From Haberlea rhodopensis (lineage: Eukaryota > Streptophyta > Magnoliopsida > Lamiales > Gesneriaceae), in NCBI GenBank assembly GCA_907163345.1, contig CAJQUN010000003.1, forward strand, positions 28,969,879 through 29,033,878: 64,000 nt of DNA, written 5' to 3'. The notes beneath the pieces were generated by a model. That model worked only from the letters and a program-made list of their open reading frames with translations, did not search any database and was not told the origin of the DNA. Shown piece by piece: positions 47,652 to 58,228 of the stretch. The translations under genes and the position numbers were made by a program. Numbering within the stretch: the first letter of the stretch is position 1; every line of letters begins with the position of its first letter.

Positions 47652-48380
47652 TGAGTACTGAACCACGAAAATCGCCATTTTTAAGCATTTTTCAAGGTCC
47701 ACTTCATTCCTTACAAACCCAAACTTCCCTACAACATCAATATCATCATAACTCACAAAGACCCACATAAAACACTTCAAAAATCATACCCCAACCATAA
47801 ATAACATATACCCCAAAACAACTCACATACAAAAAAACATCAAAAACTAACCCATTTCAGCACCAAACATCATAAAAACTTTAGGAAGGGTTCCATACCT
47901 CTTAGGGACTCCAAATCCTACAATAAATCTCACAAACAAAGGTTTTTTGAAGATTTTTCCTTCCACTTTAGCCAAGTTTCGAAAATGTGAGATGGGTTAG
48001 GGTTGGGGATGAATTTGGGGGGTTTAAAAGTGATTGTAAAGTAAGTGGGTATAGTGGGGAAAGAGGGTTATAAAGGTTAATATAAAAAATTGCACCCCAA
48101 AGTTAACATGATGTATAAAATACCCAAACATGGTATTTTATAAGCATTTAATAAAATGCAACAAACTTCCTCTAAATTCACATCTTCCTCATATTTAATA
48201 ATTAACACAATTAAATCATGTTAACATCTTATTACCCAACACATAAATCAATTACCACATAATTCATCATATAAACATAATTAATGCCTTAATTGCAATT
48301 AATCATTTTGGGGACATCACAATACTCCCCTACTTATAAGATTTCATCCTCGAAATCGCATGCACTTACCCATAAAGAAA

Positions 48381-49067
48381 CTAAACATAAATCATACCAG
48401 AAAATAGTTCCGGGTAATGCTGCACCATACGCCGTTCCGTCTCCCACGTAGCCTCCTCGACACCCCGACGATCCCACTGAACTTTGACCATCGGTATAAC
48501 TTTACTTCGTAGTCTGCGATCATCTCGATCCAGAATTCTAACCGGTCGTTCTACGTAGGATACATCTGAATCCAACTGCACCTCAGTAGGTTGTAATACA
48601 TGAGACGGGTCTGGTTCATACTTTCGTAGCATAGAAACGTGAAAAACATCATGAATCTCAGATAAAGACGGTGGTAGAGCTAAATGGTAGGCCAAAGTAC
48701 CGATACGCTGCAATACCTCATACGGCCCAACATACCTCGGGGATAACTTCCCCCGCATACCAAAACGAACTACACCCCTGAAGGGTGAGATTTTCAAGAA
48801 GACCTTGTCTCCTACTTGGAATTCTAGCGGTCGTCGTCGCTTATTGGCATAGGCTGCTTGCCTATCCTGGGCCGCTTTCATCTTTTGGCGTATCAACTTA
48901 ATCTTTTCTTCCATTTCCCTAATCATATCCGGTCCTCCGACCGCTTTACTAGTCACGTCCTCCCAATACAGCGGTGACCTACATCGTCGTCCGTAAAGAG
49001 CTTCAAAAGGGGCCATTTGAATGCTCGCCTGATAGCTGTTATTATAGGAGAACTCGACCAATGGCAC
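48381..49067 (-). pseudogene. Integrase C-terminus with chromodomain-like end, element C
   Basis: MPLVEFSYNNSYQASIQMAPFEALYGRRCRS integrase end, GPYEVLQRIGTLAYHLALP (GPY/F module), DVFHVSMLRKYEPDPSH, then a chromodomain-like PVRILDRDDRRLRSK...VQWDRRGVEEATWE. Such ends target chromovirus insertion to chromatin marks. Follows a TGA (49079-49077) that replaces a Trp codon. Confidence 0.88.
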
Positions 49068-49076
49068 TGCATCCTG

Positions 49077-49604
49077 TCATGGAGTATCAAACTCCAAAAT
49101 ACATGCCCCCAGCATATCTTCGAGCGTCTGAATGGTACGCTCTGTTTGGCCATCTGTCTGAGGGTGATAAGCTGTACTCAGTCTCACTTTCGTGCCCAAA
49201 GCTGTCTGGAGACCCTCCCAGAAATGCGAAGTAAACCTTGGGTCTCTGTCAGACACAATCGAGACTGGAATCCCATGTAACCTCACAACATCCAGTACAT
49301 ATAATTGGGCCATCTTTAGATACGTGAAAGTCATACAGTAAGGGATGAAATGAGCTACCTTCGTCAGCCTATCCACGATCACCCAGATCGCATCAAATCC
49401 TGAGGCCGTCCTCGGCAAGTGGGTCACAAAATCCATAGAGATATGCTCCCACTTCCATTTAGGTACTTCCAAGATCTTCAGCTCGCCACCAGGCCTCTGC
49501 CTTTCCGCCTTTACCTGCTGGCAGATCAAATATCTTTTAACAAAAGTGATCACATCACACTTCATGCATCTCCACCAGAATTGACCGCATAGGTCCTTGT
49601 ACAT
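49077..49604 (-). pseudogene. Integrase core of element C
   Basis: CxxC zinc end (ICQQVKAERQRPGG), core SMDFVTHLPRTASGFDAIWVIVDRLTK, SDRDPRFTSHFW and YHPQTDGQTERTIQTLEDM. Confidence 0.88.
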
Positions 49605-49975
49605 CTTCCTTCCTCCTGGGTGGATACTGAACGACTACTGTGAGCTCGCTCCAATATTCCTCTATGCAACTCTGGTGTATCTGGGACTACCCATCGATTG
49701 CCCAGTCTCAATGAACCATCTTCTGCCACTCTGAACTTTGATGGCTGTCCTTGAAGTACTATCGATGACCATCTCTGAACCTCATCATCCGACCTCTGGG
49801 CTTTCCTGATAGCCTCAAATATGTCTGGCTCAGCCAACAAGGTCGACACTCGCACCGGCGACGTGTCCACATCGAAATCATAGCCCAGATGGCAATAAGA
49901 AGTCATCATAGCGGATAAACACATAGCGTCCTCAGCAGTACTCTTCACCTTCCGACTTAAGGCGTCTGCTATCAA
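49562..49975 (-). pseudogene. RNase H-integrase linker of element C
   Basis: MIADALSRKV and the integrase N-terminal zinc region up to HSSRSVS, then out of frame near 49615. The frame before it shifts near 49990, where a T seems to be lost. Confidence 0.8.
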
Positions 49976-50232
49976 ATTTGCATTACCAGGATGGTACTCA
50001 ATCTCACATCATAATCCTTGAGCAAATCCATACATCTTCTTTGACGCATATTTAGTTCAGCCTGAGTGAATAGGAACTTCAGGCTCTTATGGTCCGTATA
50101 GATGGTAAACGTCGTACCATAAAGATAATGACGCCAAATCTTCAAGGCGGAAATGATGGCCGCCAGTTCCAGATCATGGACTGGGTATCTGGTCTCATGA
50201 GGCTTCAACTGTCTCGAAGCATAAGCCACCAC
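49972..50232 (-). pseudogene. RNase H part of element C
   Basis: VVAYASRQLKPHETRYPVHDLELAAIISALK and TIYTDHKSLKFLFTQ. Preceded by a TAG (50244-50242) where Gln is expected. Confidence 0.85.
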
Positions 50233-50241
50233 GTGCTTCTC

Positions 50242-51447
50242 CTACATCAATACACAGCCCAAACCCAGCAATGATGCGTCTGTGTACAAGGCAAACCTCT
50301 TATTCTCAGAAGGAATCACCAATATAGGTGCCATAGTCAAACGACGCTTCAGTTCTTGGAAGCTTTCCTCACAAGCTTCGGACCAATAGAACGGCACTCC
50401 TTTCTGAGTCAGCTGTGTCAAGGGTTTGGCAATCCTTGAGAAACCCTCGATGAAACGTCGGTAATATCCTGCCAAACCGAGAAAGCTCCGTATCTCGGGT
50501 ACAGAAGTGGGTGCAGCCCACTCCATCACAGCTTCAACCTTCCTGGGATCTACAGATATCCCGCTGCTAGATATAACATGACCAAAGAACACCACACTGC
50601 TCAACCAGAATTCGCACTTGCTGAGGTTTGCATATAACTGATGATCCCTAAGGATCTGGAGCACTGTCCTCAAGTGCTTCACGTGTTCCTCTTCAGTCCG
50701 AGAGTAGATGAGTATATCATCAATGAAAACTATGACGAACTGATCCAAATATGGCTGGAACACCCTGTTCATCAAACTCATTAACACAACTGGGGCATTC
50801 GTCACCCCAAAAGGCATGACTAGGAATTCATAGTGCCCATATCTAGTCCTGAAAGCTGTCTTCTGGACATCATCTTCCCTTACTCGAATCTGATGGTACC
50901 CCAACCTCAGATCGATCTTACTGTAGAGCCTCGTACCCTGCAACTGGTCAAACAAGTCATCGATCCTCGGAAGTGGATACTTATTCTTCACTGTAGCTTT
51001 GTTCAGTTGTCTGTAATCGATGCACAAACGCATCGAACCATCTTTCTTCTTAACAAATAAAACCGGTGCACCCCAAGGCGATACACTAGGGCGTATATAG
51101 CCCTTATCAAGGAGCTCTTGTAACTGAATCTTTAACTCCCTTAGTTCCGCTGGTGCCATCCTATATGGGGCACGAGAAATGGCAGATGTCCCCGGTAGTA
51201 ACTCAATCCCAAACTCGACCTCTCTCGTCGGTGGGAATCCGGGAATCTCTTCCGGAAAGACATCAGGAAATTCCGCCACTACAGGCACATCCTCAACCTT
51301 TAATTTTTCTTTCTTTTCAGAAACATCAACAGCATAGATGAGATATCTAGTATGGCCTCGTTCCAATAACTGTGCCATCTTGACCGCAGTGATCAACTGA
51401 ATCTTAGAACGAGAACCATCCCCAAAGAACGTCCACTGGACTCCCAC
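50242..51447 (-). pseudogene. RT and start of RNase H of element C
   Basis: RT motifs PYRMAPAELRELKIQL, RLCIDYRQLNKATVKNKYPLPR and FIDDILIYS near residue 240; RNase H start ALYTDASLLGLGCVLM. In frame with the protease ORF upstream, separated by a TGA at 51462-51460 (an Arg codon with C to T would explain it). Confidence 0.9.
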
Positions 51448-51459
51448 ATCAGACCTGAA

Positions 51460-52038
51460 TCAGACAGTCCTCTGCCAGCAGTTTACAACTGCCTGATACC
51501 TGTTCAGAACATCAATGCCCACTATGCAGTCAAAGTCTGACATCCCCAGAACAATCAAATCTGACCTTAGCTCGTTATCCTCAAAATAAATGAGGTCATC
51601 ATAGACAATCTGACCAGTAATCATACTTCTTCCAGTGGGGGTCGAGACTATAAGAGGTGTGGGCGACGGAGAAGTGCATATGTGGTGCCTTTCCACAAAC
51701 CTTGTCGACACGAAAGAGTGTGATGCACCTGTGTCGATCAATATAAAGCAGGGTGCGTAAATAAAAGACACGTACCCGCTATAACCTCCTCCGGAGCCGC
51801 TGTAGCCTGCTCCCTCGTCAAAGCATAAACCTGCCCCTGAGGTGGCCCCATGGGCTGACCTCCAAACTGTCTCGGAGCAAAAGGTGGTCTGTGCTGAGCT
51901 GCTCTGTCCGCAGGCCTCCCCGCAGAGTTCTGTTGTCTTCCCATGTTGGGACACTGTCGAGCAAAGTGGTCTTTGTCGCCACAAACATAACATCCTACAC
52001 AGTCTTTCGCCAAATGTGGTTGCCCACAAAGAGTGCAC
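51460..52038 (-). pseudogene. Protease of element C
   Basis: From about 51775: SFIYAPCFILIDTGASHSFVS, LIYFEDNELRSDLIVLGMSDFDCIVGIDVL. The N-terminal part of this frame is a shifted reading of gag; a one-base indel near 51775 breaks the gag-protease link. Confidence 0.85.
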
Positions 52039-52904
52039 TGGACCTTCCCGAATCGGTCTCCCTGAGACTGCCCTTTTCCAGATGGGGCATCATTCCTACG
52101 ACTTCCTTTCCAATGATTGTCGGGCCTCTTACCACTAAACCTTGACGCCGATGTGTTTCCTCTTGGCTTGAACTGATCACCCCTCGGCCTCAAATTATCA
52201 GGAGTGGATTTCTGAGGGGGTGCTGGAGGTGGTACGGTATTAGGGTATGCACCAACTCCTAGTTCGGCTAGCTCAGCCCGTGAAAGTGCATCGTCAAAGC
52301 AAGTAGGGCCATAAGTGATCACCCTATCATACAGCTCCGGCCTCAAGCCCTTCATGAAATTCCTCATCTTTGCTTGCGTACTTGTGGCGATATGAGGCAC
52401 ATATCTGAGTAAGGAACAGTATTGGAGAGCATAATCTGACACCGGCATGTTGCCTTGCTTGAGGTTAGTGAATTCATCTTCATTGGCCTGTCGTGCAGCA
52501 GCTGAGAAATAGCGGGTCAGAAACCGAGTTCTGAACAGCTTTCGATTAACTTCATGACCTTGAGCCTCTTGCTCTACTACTGTGGTCTTCCACCACATCA
52601 GCGCCTTCTTGGCCAATTGGAACTCCGCTAGTCTGATATAGGCTCTCTTAGCACAAGGAGCTGCCACAAATATTTGCTCTATTCTCTCCAACCACTCTTC
52701 TGCCTGTTCCCCTGTTTCAGTTCCTTCAAAGGTCGGGGGTCGGTATGCAAGAAATTGAGTCAAGCTCAGTTCCCCAGGCAGCAACTGTTGTTCAGACGAT
52801 TCTTCTCCAAAAGCTGGCGGGGGTAGGGGATTCGTACGTCCAGCACTTGCATTCACACTAACTGCATCTCCCACTTCTACATTTGCTGCCATACTGCAAG
52901 ACAA
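51738..52904 (-). pseudogene. Gag of element C
   Basis: 388 codons. Capsid domain (EWLERIEQIFVAAPC, WWKTTV, FRTRFLTRYF), then two zinc knuckles, CTLCGQPHLAKDC and CYVCGDKDHFARQC, near residues 287-320. The last residues are out of frame after the indel near 51775. Otherwise open. Confidence 0.88.
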
Positions 52905-53098
52905 GGGTTACCAACAATACCCAAAAGCAGTTCATATAATACATCGTTAGAGAAACAAAACATGTTAGTGTAACATCGTATTCTTCATATGCAACTTATA
53001 CACAAATCATGTTCAAAAGTGAGCACCTAGCTAACTTATTGCTAAGGCTACCCTTCACTCATTCCCGGGTTATCTAACCACTGCTCTGATACCACTAA
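52905..53098 (-). other. Leader and PBS of element C
   Basis: Short leader; TGGTATCAGAGC (tRNA-iMet) on the minus strand at 53094-53083, four bases inside the LTR end at 53099. Confidence 0.88.
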
Positions 53099-54993
53099 TG
53101 TAGGGTCTTCCTACCGTAACATCATAATGATAACATATTAGGGACTAAACATGCATTAATAACGTCTAAAGGTTCAGGTTGTAATTTGAGCTATTAAGAT
53201 TACAGGCCAAAAATGAAATTTCAAAATCTAATTAATTACATTCTCAAATGAATGTTAAGGCGATAGAATTATACTACTCCTAGAGTAGAGACTATCCAAA
53301 AAAATCCTGTATCCTAACTTCTTTCATGCTCCTCATAGCTCACTGCCTCAACCTGGCCCTTAGTCCTTTAGTCCAAAAGTGTACCTACAGGGACAACGCA
53401 TCGTGAGCATACAAATATTTACTTAACATCATGTTAAAAGACATAACAGTAAATGCATAACATCATAGTTAAGTAAAAGTATTTGGTCGTTCTTTAACTT
53501 CTTTTGTTGTCCCTGATTCTCGTTCATGTATAAGGGCATCTTACCCCATTGTATGGCATCTTACCATAACATAAACATCGTGTGGCATCTTACCACATGT
53601 GCATCTTACCCAATTGTATGGCATCTTACCATACCATAAACATCGTGTGGCATCTTACCACTTGGGCATCTTACCCAATCATATACATCGGGTGGCATCT
53701 TACCACATGGGCATCTTACCCAATCATATACCTCGGGTGGCATCTTACCACATGGGCATCTTACCCAATCATATGGCATCTTACCATATCATACACATCG
53801 TATCATTAAATAAACATCGTATAAACATTATCATAACCTTACTTATCACAATCATCATCATAAACATCATCATCATAAACTTACTTATCCTAATCATCAT
53901 CATAAACATCATCATCATAAACTTACTTATCATAATCATCATCATAAACTTACTTATCACAATTATCATCATAAACATCATATGTAGGAATATGGTTTAC
54001 CGTCTGATGCCCGTACGTTTCTTACGTACCTTAACCCCAAAAGTGGAGGAGTTGGAGAACTTTATCTCCTCGAAGTTGTGGGTACCTGGGACGGTTCTAC
54101 ACAACCATACAAATAGACATTAGAAGCTAATTATAGTTCCATATCCAAAAACCCCATAAAAACATCAAAAACACATATTTATGTGTCTCGCGATCGATCG
54201 CTGGGTTGTCCCGATCGATCGCCAGCTCGCCGATCGATCGCCCAAAAGTGGCGATCAATCGCCAAATGCTACTGGCGCGCACTGGAGGCTCGCGATCGAT
54301 CGCCAAAAACGGGCGATCGATCGCCGAGTACTGAACCACGAAAAATCGCCATTTTTAAGCATTTTTCAAGCTCCACTTCATTCCTTACAAACCCAAACTT
54401 CCCTACAACATCAATATCATCATAACTCACAAAGACCCACATAAAACACTTCAAAAATCATACCCCAACCATAAATAACATATACCCCAAAACAACTCAC
54501 ATAAAAAAAACATCAAAAACTAACCCATTTCAGCACCAAACATCATAAAAACTTTAGGAAGGGTTCCATACCTCTTAGGGACTCCAAATCCTACAATAAA
54601 TCTCACAAACAAAGGTTTTTTGAAGATTTTTCCTTCCACTTTAGCCAAGTTTCGAAAATGTGCGATGGGTTAGGGTTGGGGATGATTTTTGGGGGGTTTA
54701 AAAGTGAATGTAAAGTAAGTGGGTATAGTGGGGAAAGAGGGTTATAAAGGTTAATATAAAAAATTGCACCCCAAAGTTAATATGATGTATAAAATACCCA
54801 AACATGATATTTTATAAGCATTTAATAAAATGCAACAAACTTCCTCTAAATTCACATCTTCCTCATATTTAATAATTAACACAATTAAATCATGTTAACA
54901 TCTTATTACCCAACACATAAATCAATTACCACATAATTCATCATATAAACATAATTAATGCCTTAATTGCAATTAATCATTTCGGGGACATCA
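53099..54993 (-). mobile_element. 5' LTR of element C
   Basis: 1,895 bp, matching 46312-48319 apart from a few substitutions, fewer CATCAT units and a loss of about 72 bp between two palindromes. Confidence 0.9.
54190..54325. repeat. Paired GCGATCGATCGC palindromes in C 5' LTR, three pairs
   Basis: One fewer pair than the 3' LTR. The missing stretch, compared with 47478-47549 there, starts and ends at palindrome arms. Confidence 0.9.
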
Positions 54994-55000
54994 TATTATG

Positions 55001-55417
55001 TTGGGATCTCTGATGATCTCGAGTCGTAAGGATTACATACATTATTATCACTATGAGAATTGCTTATGACACTCATATAACTATCCATGTAGTATTCTCA
55101 TGGTGGGTCTGTCCAGTACATTGTTCTCTAACATATACCCGTGTGTTGATTTGATATCTCATATCCATGAACAATTCATCAATCAAAACATACTAGTCTC
55201 AATGCATTATCATTATCCCGATTCATGATAATACTTGACTAGGGACAATCTTTAAGAACAATACAATATTATTCTAAGGACATTAACTTATATATCAATT
55301 CATATTGCACAGATATTCGAATAATATATATAATAATGATTTGCCATTTATAAAATCATAAAACATTGTATGTCTTAAACAATCATCTAATGACTTGTCT
55401 TAGGGCATATCCCAACA
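55001..55417 (-). mobile_element. 5' LTR of element B, outer part
   Basis: Continues the B LTR after C to the terminal ...CATATCCCAACA (plus strand). Aligns with 39116-39531. Confidence 0.9.
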
Positions 55418-55422
55418 TTAAA

Positions 55423-55909
55423 GTCTTAGGAAAAACGATTGGATAATTAATTCTAACGGCTGTAGTTCTTATTGATTAGATTCATCAAACTTACTCGTTT
55501 TGAAACTATCATTGATTTAATCTTAATGGCTGTAGTTTTGGTTAAAGATTTGATAAGAGTCGAACTGAATGCTGTTTTCTTTTTGACTACGATTAAGGTA
55601 AGTGAGGAATTAAGTTTTCAATTGATGAATAATTGAATGAATTCATATGTTTAGTAATTTGATGGTCAAGTGAATGATTTCCAAAGGTAAAATTGACCGA
55701 AAACCAAGAATTGCTTTTTAATCTTGATAAATTAGAAATTTGTTTGCTTTCGTTTAATTTAGTTATAGTTAAAGAAACTTGATAACCCCTTATTTTGATA
55801 CTTGTTAGCATAACACTTCCCCGTGGGATCGATCCCTACTCACGCTACTACATATTTACTGATATTAACTTGAGAGAGTTAATTTGGGCGTACGCGATAA
55901 GCGCTACCA
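55423..55909 (+). mobile_element. 3' LTR of element A, second part
   Basis: GTCTTAGGAAAAACGATTGG...GCGCTACCA, aligning with 11935-12429. A short stretch near the end (TAGCATAACACTTCC against TAGCAATAAAGTGTTCACTTCC) is deleted relative to the 5' LTR. Confidence 0.9.
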
Positions 55910-55914
55910 GTACC

Positions 55915-58223
55915 ATCAACCGCTACTTATGCCATAATCCTGCGAGCACTATTTTCCATGGGTTCAAGCTTTCTTCCCGAGACAACGTTGTACCTGTTAT
56001 ACCTGTTTCAACAGAAACTGCCCCCACACAGGGTGAGCATACTCCAACTCAATAATCCTTCGCACATGAATATACGAAACTGTAATACAACAATTTAAAT
56101 TATTCAAAACCCATAAAATATACTCCTGTACAATTCCGAACCAGTATAGCTTTCACGAATTGTTCCTGTTTCAATCTTATACACTTTCATAAACATCAAT
56201 TTCAGTATTGTTATTCAAAACATGATACTCATCAATGCAATAAATGGAATAAAATCGCAATTCATCATTCATGCTCAATCACAATGAATCTCATATAAAG
56301 GCAACCCTGCCTATCAGTTAATCTCATTCTCAACCATTTCTCATATCGATCATGCCAAAGGCACCCATACCTAACTCCATATCTGGACCACGTATATTTA
56401 CGTGTCCACCATACCACATATATCAAACTCAATTCACATATTCATTTCCTTATATTCAGTCATCACCATTCAACAATAAATGAATGCTGGATATGAAATA
56501 ATTCATATTATACCTGCTCGTACGTCACTACGTACCTTATAGTCGACACCATGAGCAAGCTATCATCAACGTCCGAAGTCTCGTGTAGTGTCTATATCGA
56601 ATATCAATTCAATATTAGCTCATATTCAAAGCAATTAATATCATTTATATACTTTTCAACTTCAATTCAATATAATTTCTTCAATAACTTTGTACTTGCA
56701 CATTCAAAAAAATACCATCTATCATATAGATTTGTCATACCCCCAATTATAACAATCATATATACTCGGTATAATTTCACCATTATAATCAACCTCATTT
56801 ATCATTCCCCGTATACTACACAAACAAACCAATTATCCTTCATTCATTCGAGTTATTACTAACTCAAGTATGTCACATTTACATTTATAAGGTTTAAATA
56901 ACATCAATCCATTGTTCAAGAATTCCTCAAAATATTATAAGCTGTAATTCTTCCCTCAAAACAACAATAAAAATTCGATCAACAAGTAGACTTAGTCTAT
57001 TCCTTCATGCAATTTAAATTGATCCACTTCACCAGCCTATTTTAATTCATTTCAGCAGCATGATTTTCAAATCAAATCAGAAGCATTAACTCGATTACAA
57101 GAAGTACGATTTTTGTCCAAATAGCAATTAAATTTGACCAACAACATCAGCAAGATCTCAACTAAATAGCAAGATTTTTGAGCCCAAAACCACAAAATTG
57201 TCGAAACAAAATAACTAGATATCGAATGAAGATTCAGCAACTAAACAAAAATATTTTCGAACATTGACAGCAAGGTTTTTGAACATTATGGCAAGGTTTC
57301 AAACTTGAGTTTGAAGCATGATTCAGCCTCAAACCAACACAAATTTCAACCCAAGAGCAATATAACTTTCAGTCCCAACACAGTACAATTTACGACCACA
57401 AATAGCAGGCAAAAAGATCGAACCAGCAGCTCTAAAATGGGGTGCAAGAAAATCGAACCAGCTGGCCTCAAGCATAACAATGCATTCTTTTCTTTTTGTT
57501 ACAACTTTACACAGACAAACACAAAGCAAAACCTTCTATGGTACATGTTATAACTCACGCACCAGCACACACATAACACACACTCACACATAAATGGATC
57601 GAAAAAAATGCAAAATTCCCAAATAAAGATTTAACTCATGCTAGAACACAACCCATGGAATAAAAATCATTTAACAATAATCAAACACCCCTTCCCTTAT
57701 GCAGTAGCAAAACACGACCGAACCCATCACTTGAACATCAAGAAAATTCGAACCAACCTAAACAAATCCACAAGAAGAAGAATGATTAGGGTGTAAGAAG
57801 AGTATCCTCATACGTACCTGAGCAAAAAAAATCGCGACTGGAACTAGGCTGGAATCGGCTCTTGCAATCAGGAGGGAAACAGCGTGAAGGAGGAGGGAAA
57901 TAATGGGGAAGAAAAACCGATTTTGGGTGAGGGAGAATGAAGGAGAGAGTGTGTGTCTTATCTTTAATCCACCCTAAAATAATTTACACCGCACAAATCC
58001 ATTTCTACCCCTTACTAACTTCATTTTTAAATTCCCAACTTCAAATAATAAAACTATTATTAATACTAGACTCCTTGAGTTTAATTAGCATTATAAATTC
58101 AATCCCGGAATCAGTTATCCCAACTCCGTTCCAAAATCCGATACCCAAGAATTAAATCCCGACATATCATATAAACATCATAATTAAATCCAATAAAAAT
58201 ATTAATTATTTCCGGACATCACA
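55915..58223 (-). mobile_element. Element F, right part (start of the solo LTR on its own strand)
   Basis: 2.3 kb of AT-rich, non-coding sequence ending CCGGACATCACA on the plus strand. No supported ORF; short frames inside (for example near 56551-56862) have no recognisable content. Confidence 0.6.
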
Positions 58224-58228
58224 TCAGG

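Larger units (their letters stand above)
46312..48319 (-). mobile_element. 3' LTR of element C
   Basis: 2,008 bp, minus strand TGATGTCCCC...CCCTACA. Contains two repeat blocks and four paired palindromes. The purine tract TTATAAGTAGGGGAGTATTG (48339-48320) precedes it. Confidence 0.9.
46312..54993 (-). mobile_element. Element C: chromodomain Gypsy (Tekay/Del-like), innermost insertion
   Basis: LTRs 46312-48319 (3') and 53099-54993 (5'); PBS tRNA-iMet 53094-53083; target duplication TTATG at 46307-46311 and 54996-55000. Two extra bases (TA, 54994-54995) lie between LTR end and duplication. Order gag, protease, RT, RNase H, integrase with a C-terminal chromodomain-like segment identifies a chromovirus of Tekay/Del type. 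At least three stops and three frameshifts. Confidence 0.9.
38037..55417 (-). mobile_element. Element B: Copia, same family as D, interrupted by C
   Basis: LTRs 38037-39531 (3') and 45234-46311 plus 55001-55417 (5'); target duplication TTAAA at 38032-38036 and 55418-55422; PBS tRNA-iMet 45232-45221. Minus orientation like D. The coding region has one stop and two frameshifts but keeps every domain, including RNase H, so it serves as the reference for the D family. Confidence 0.92.
10959..55909 (+). mobile_element. Element A: Athila-like Gypsy encoding only gag and protease
   Basis: LTRs 10959-12429 and 37056-38036 plus 55423-55909; target duplication GTACC at 10954-10958 and 55910-55914. PBS tRNA-Asp at 12435-12452. 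With E (14253-34858) and B (38037-55422) removed, the element is about 6.96 kb. Its gag-protease ORF stops 787 bases after the E junction and no reverse transcriptase, RNase H or integrase follows. This is the layout of non-autonomous 'terminal repeat with gag' derivatives. Confidence 0.9.
10479..58223 (-). mobile_element. Element F: probable solo LTR (Gypsy), interrupted by element A
   Basis: Left part 10479-10958 and right part 55915-58223, about 2.8 kb together. On the minus strand it begins TGTGATGTCCGG and ends ...GGTCTTATA, the final CA apparently mutated to TA. Target duplication TCAGG at 10474-10478 and 58224-58228. No coding sequence, PBS or second LTR, so a solo LTR left by LTR-LTR recombination is the simplest reading. 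Its start resembles the LTR of the chromovirus C (TGATGTCCCC), which suggests the same broad lineage. A large non-coding element cannot be excluded without a second copy. Confidence 0.6.

Noticed and set aside
47436..47654. Open frames with repeated AIDR / DRSP words across the palindrome arrays
   Set aside because: They arise from GCGATCGATCGC read in frame. They occur on both strands and in several elements, with no start context or constraint.
56551..56862. Open frame of 103 codons in the right part of F
   Set aside because: Low-complexity Ile/Tyr/Ser-rich translation of AT-rich LTR sequence, with no recognisable domain.
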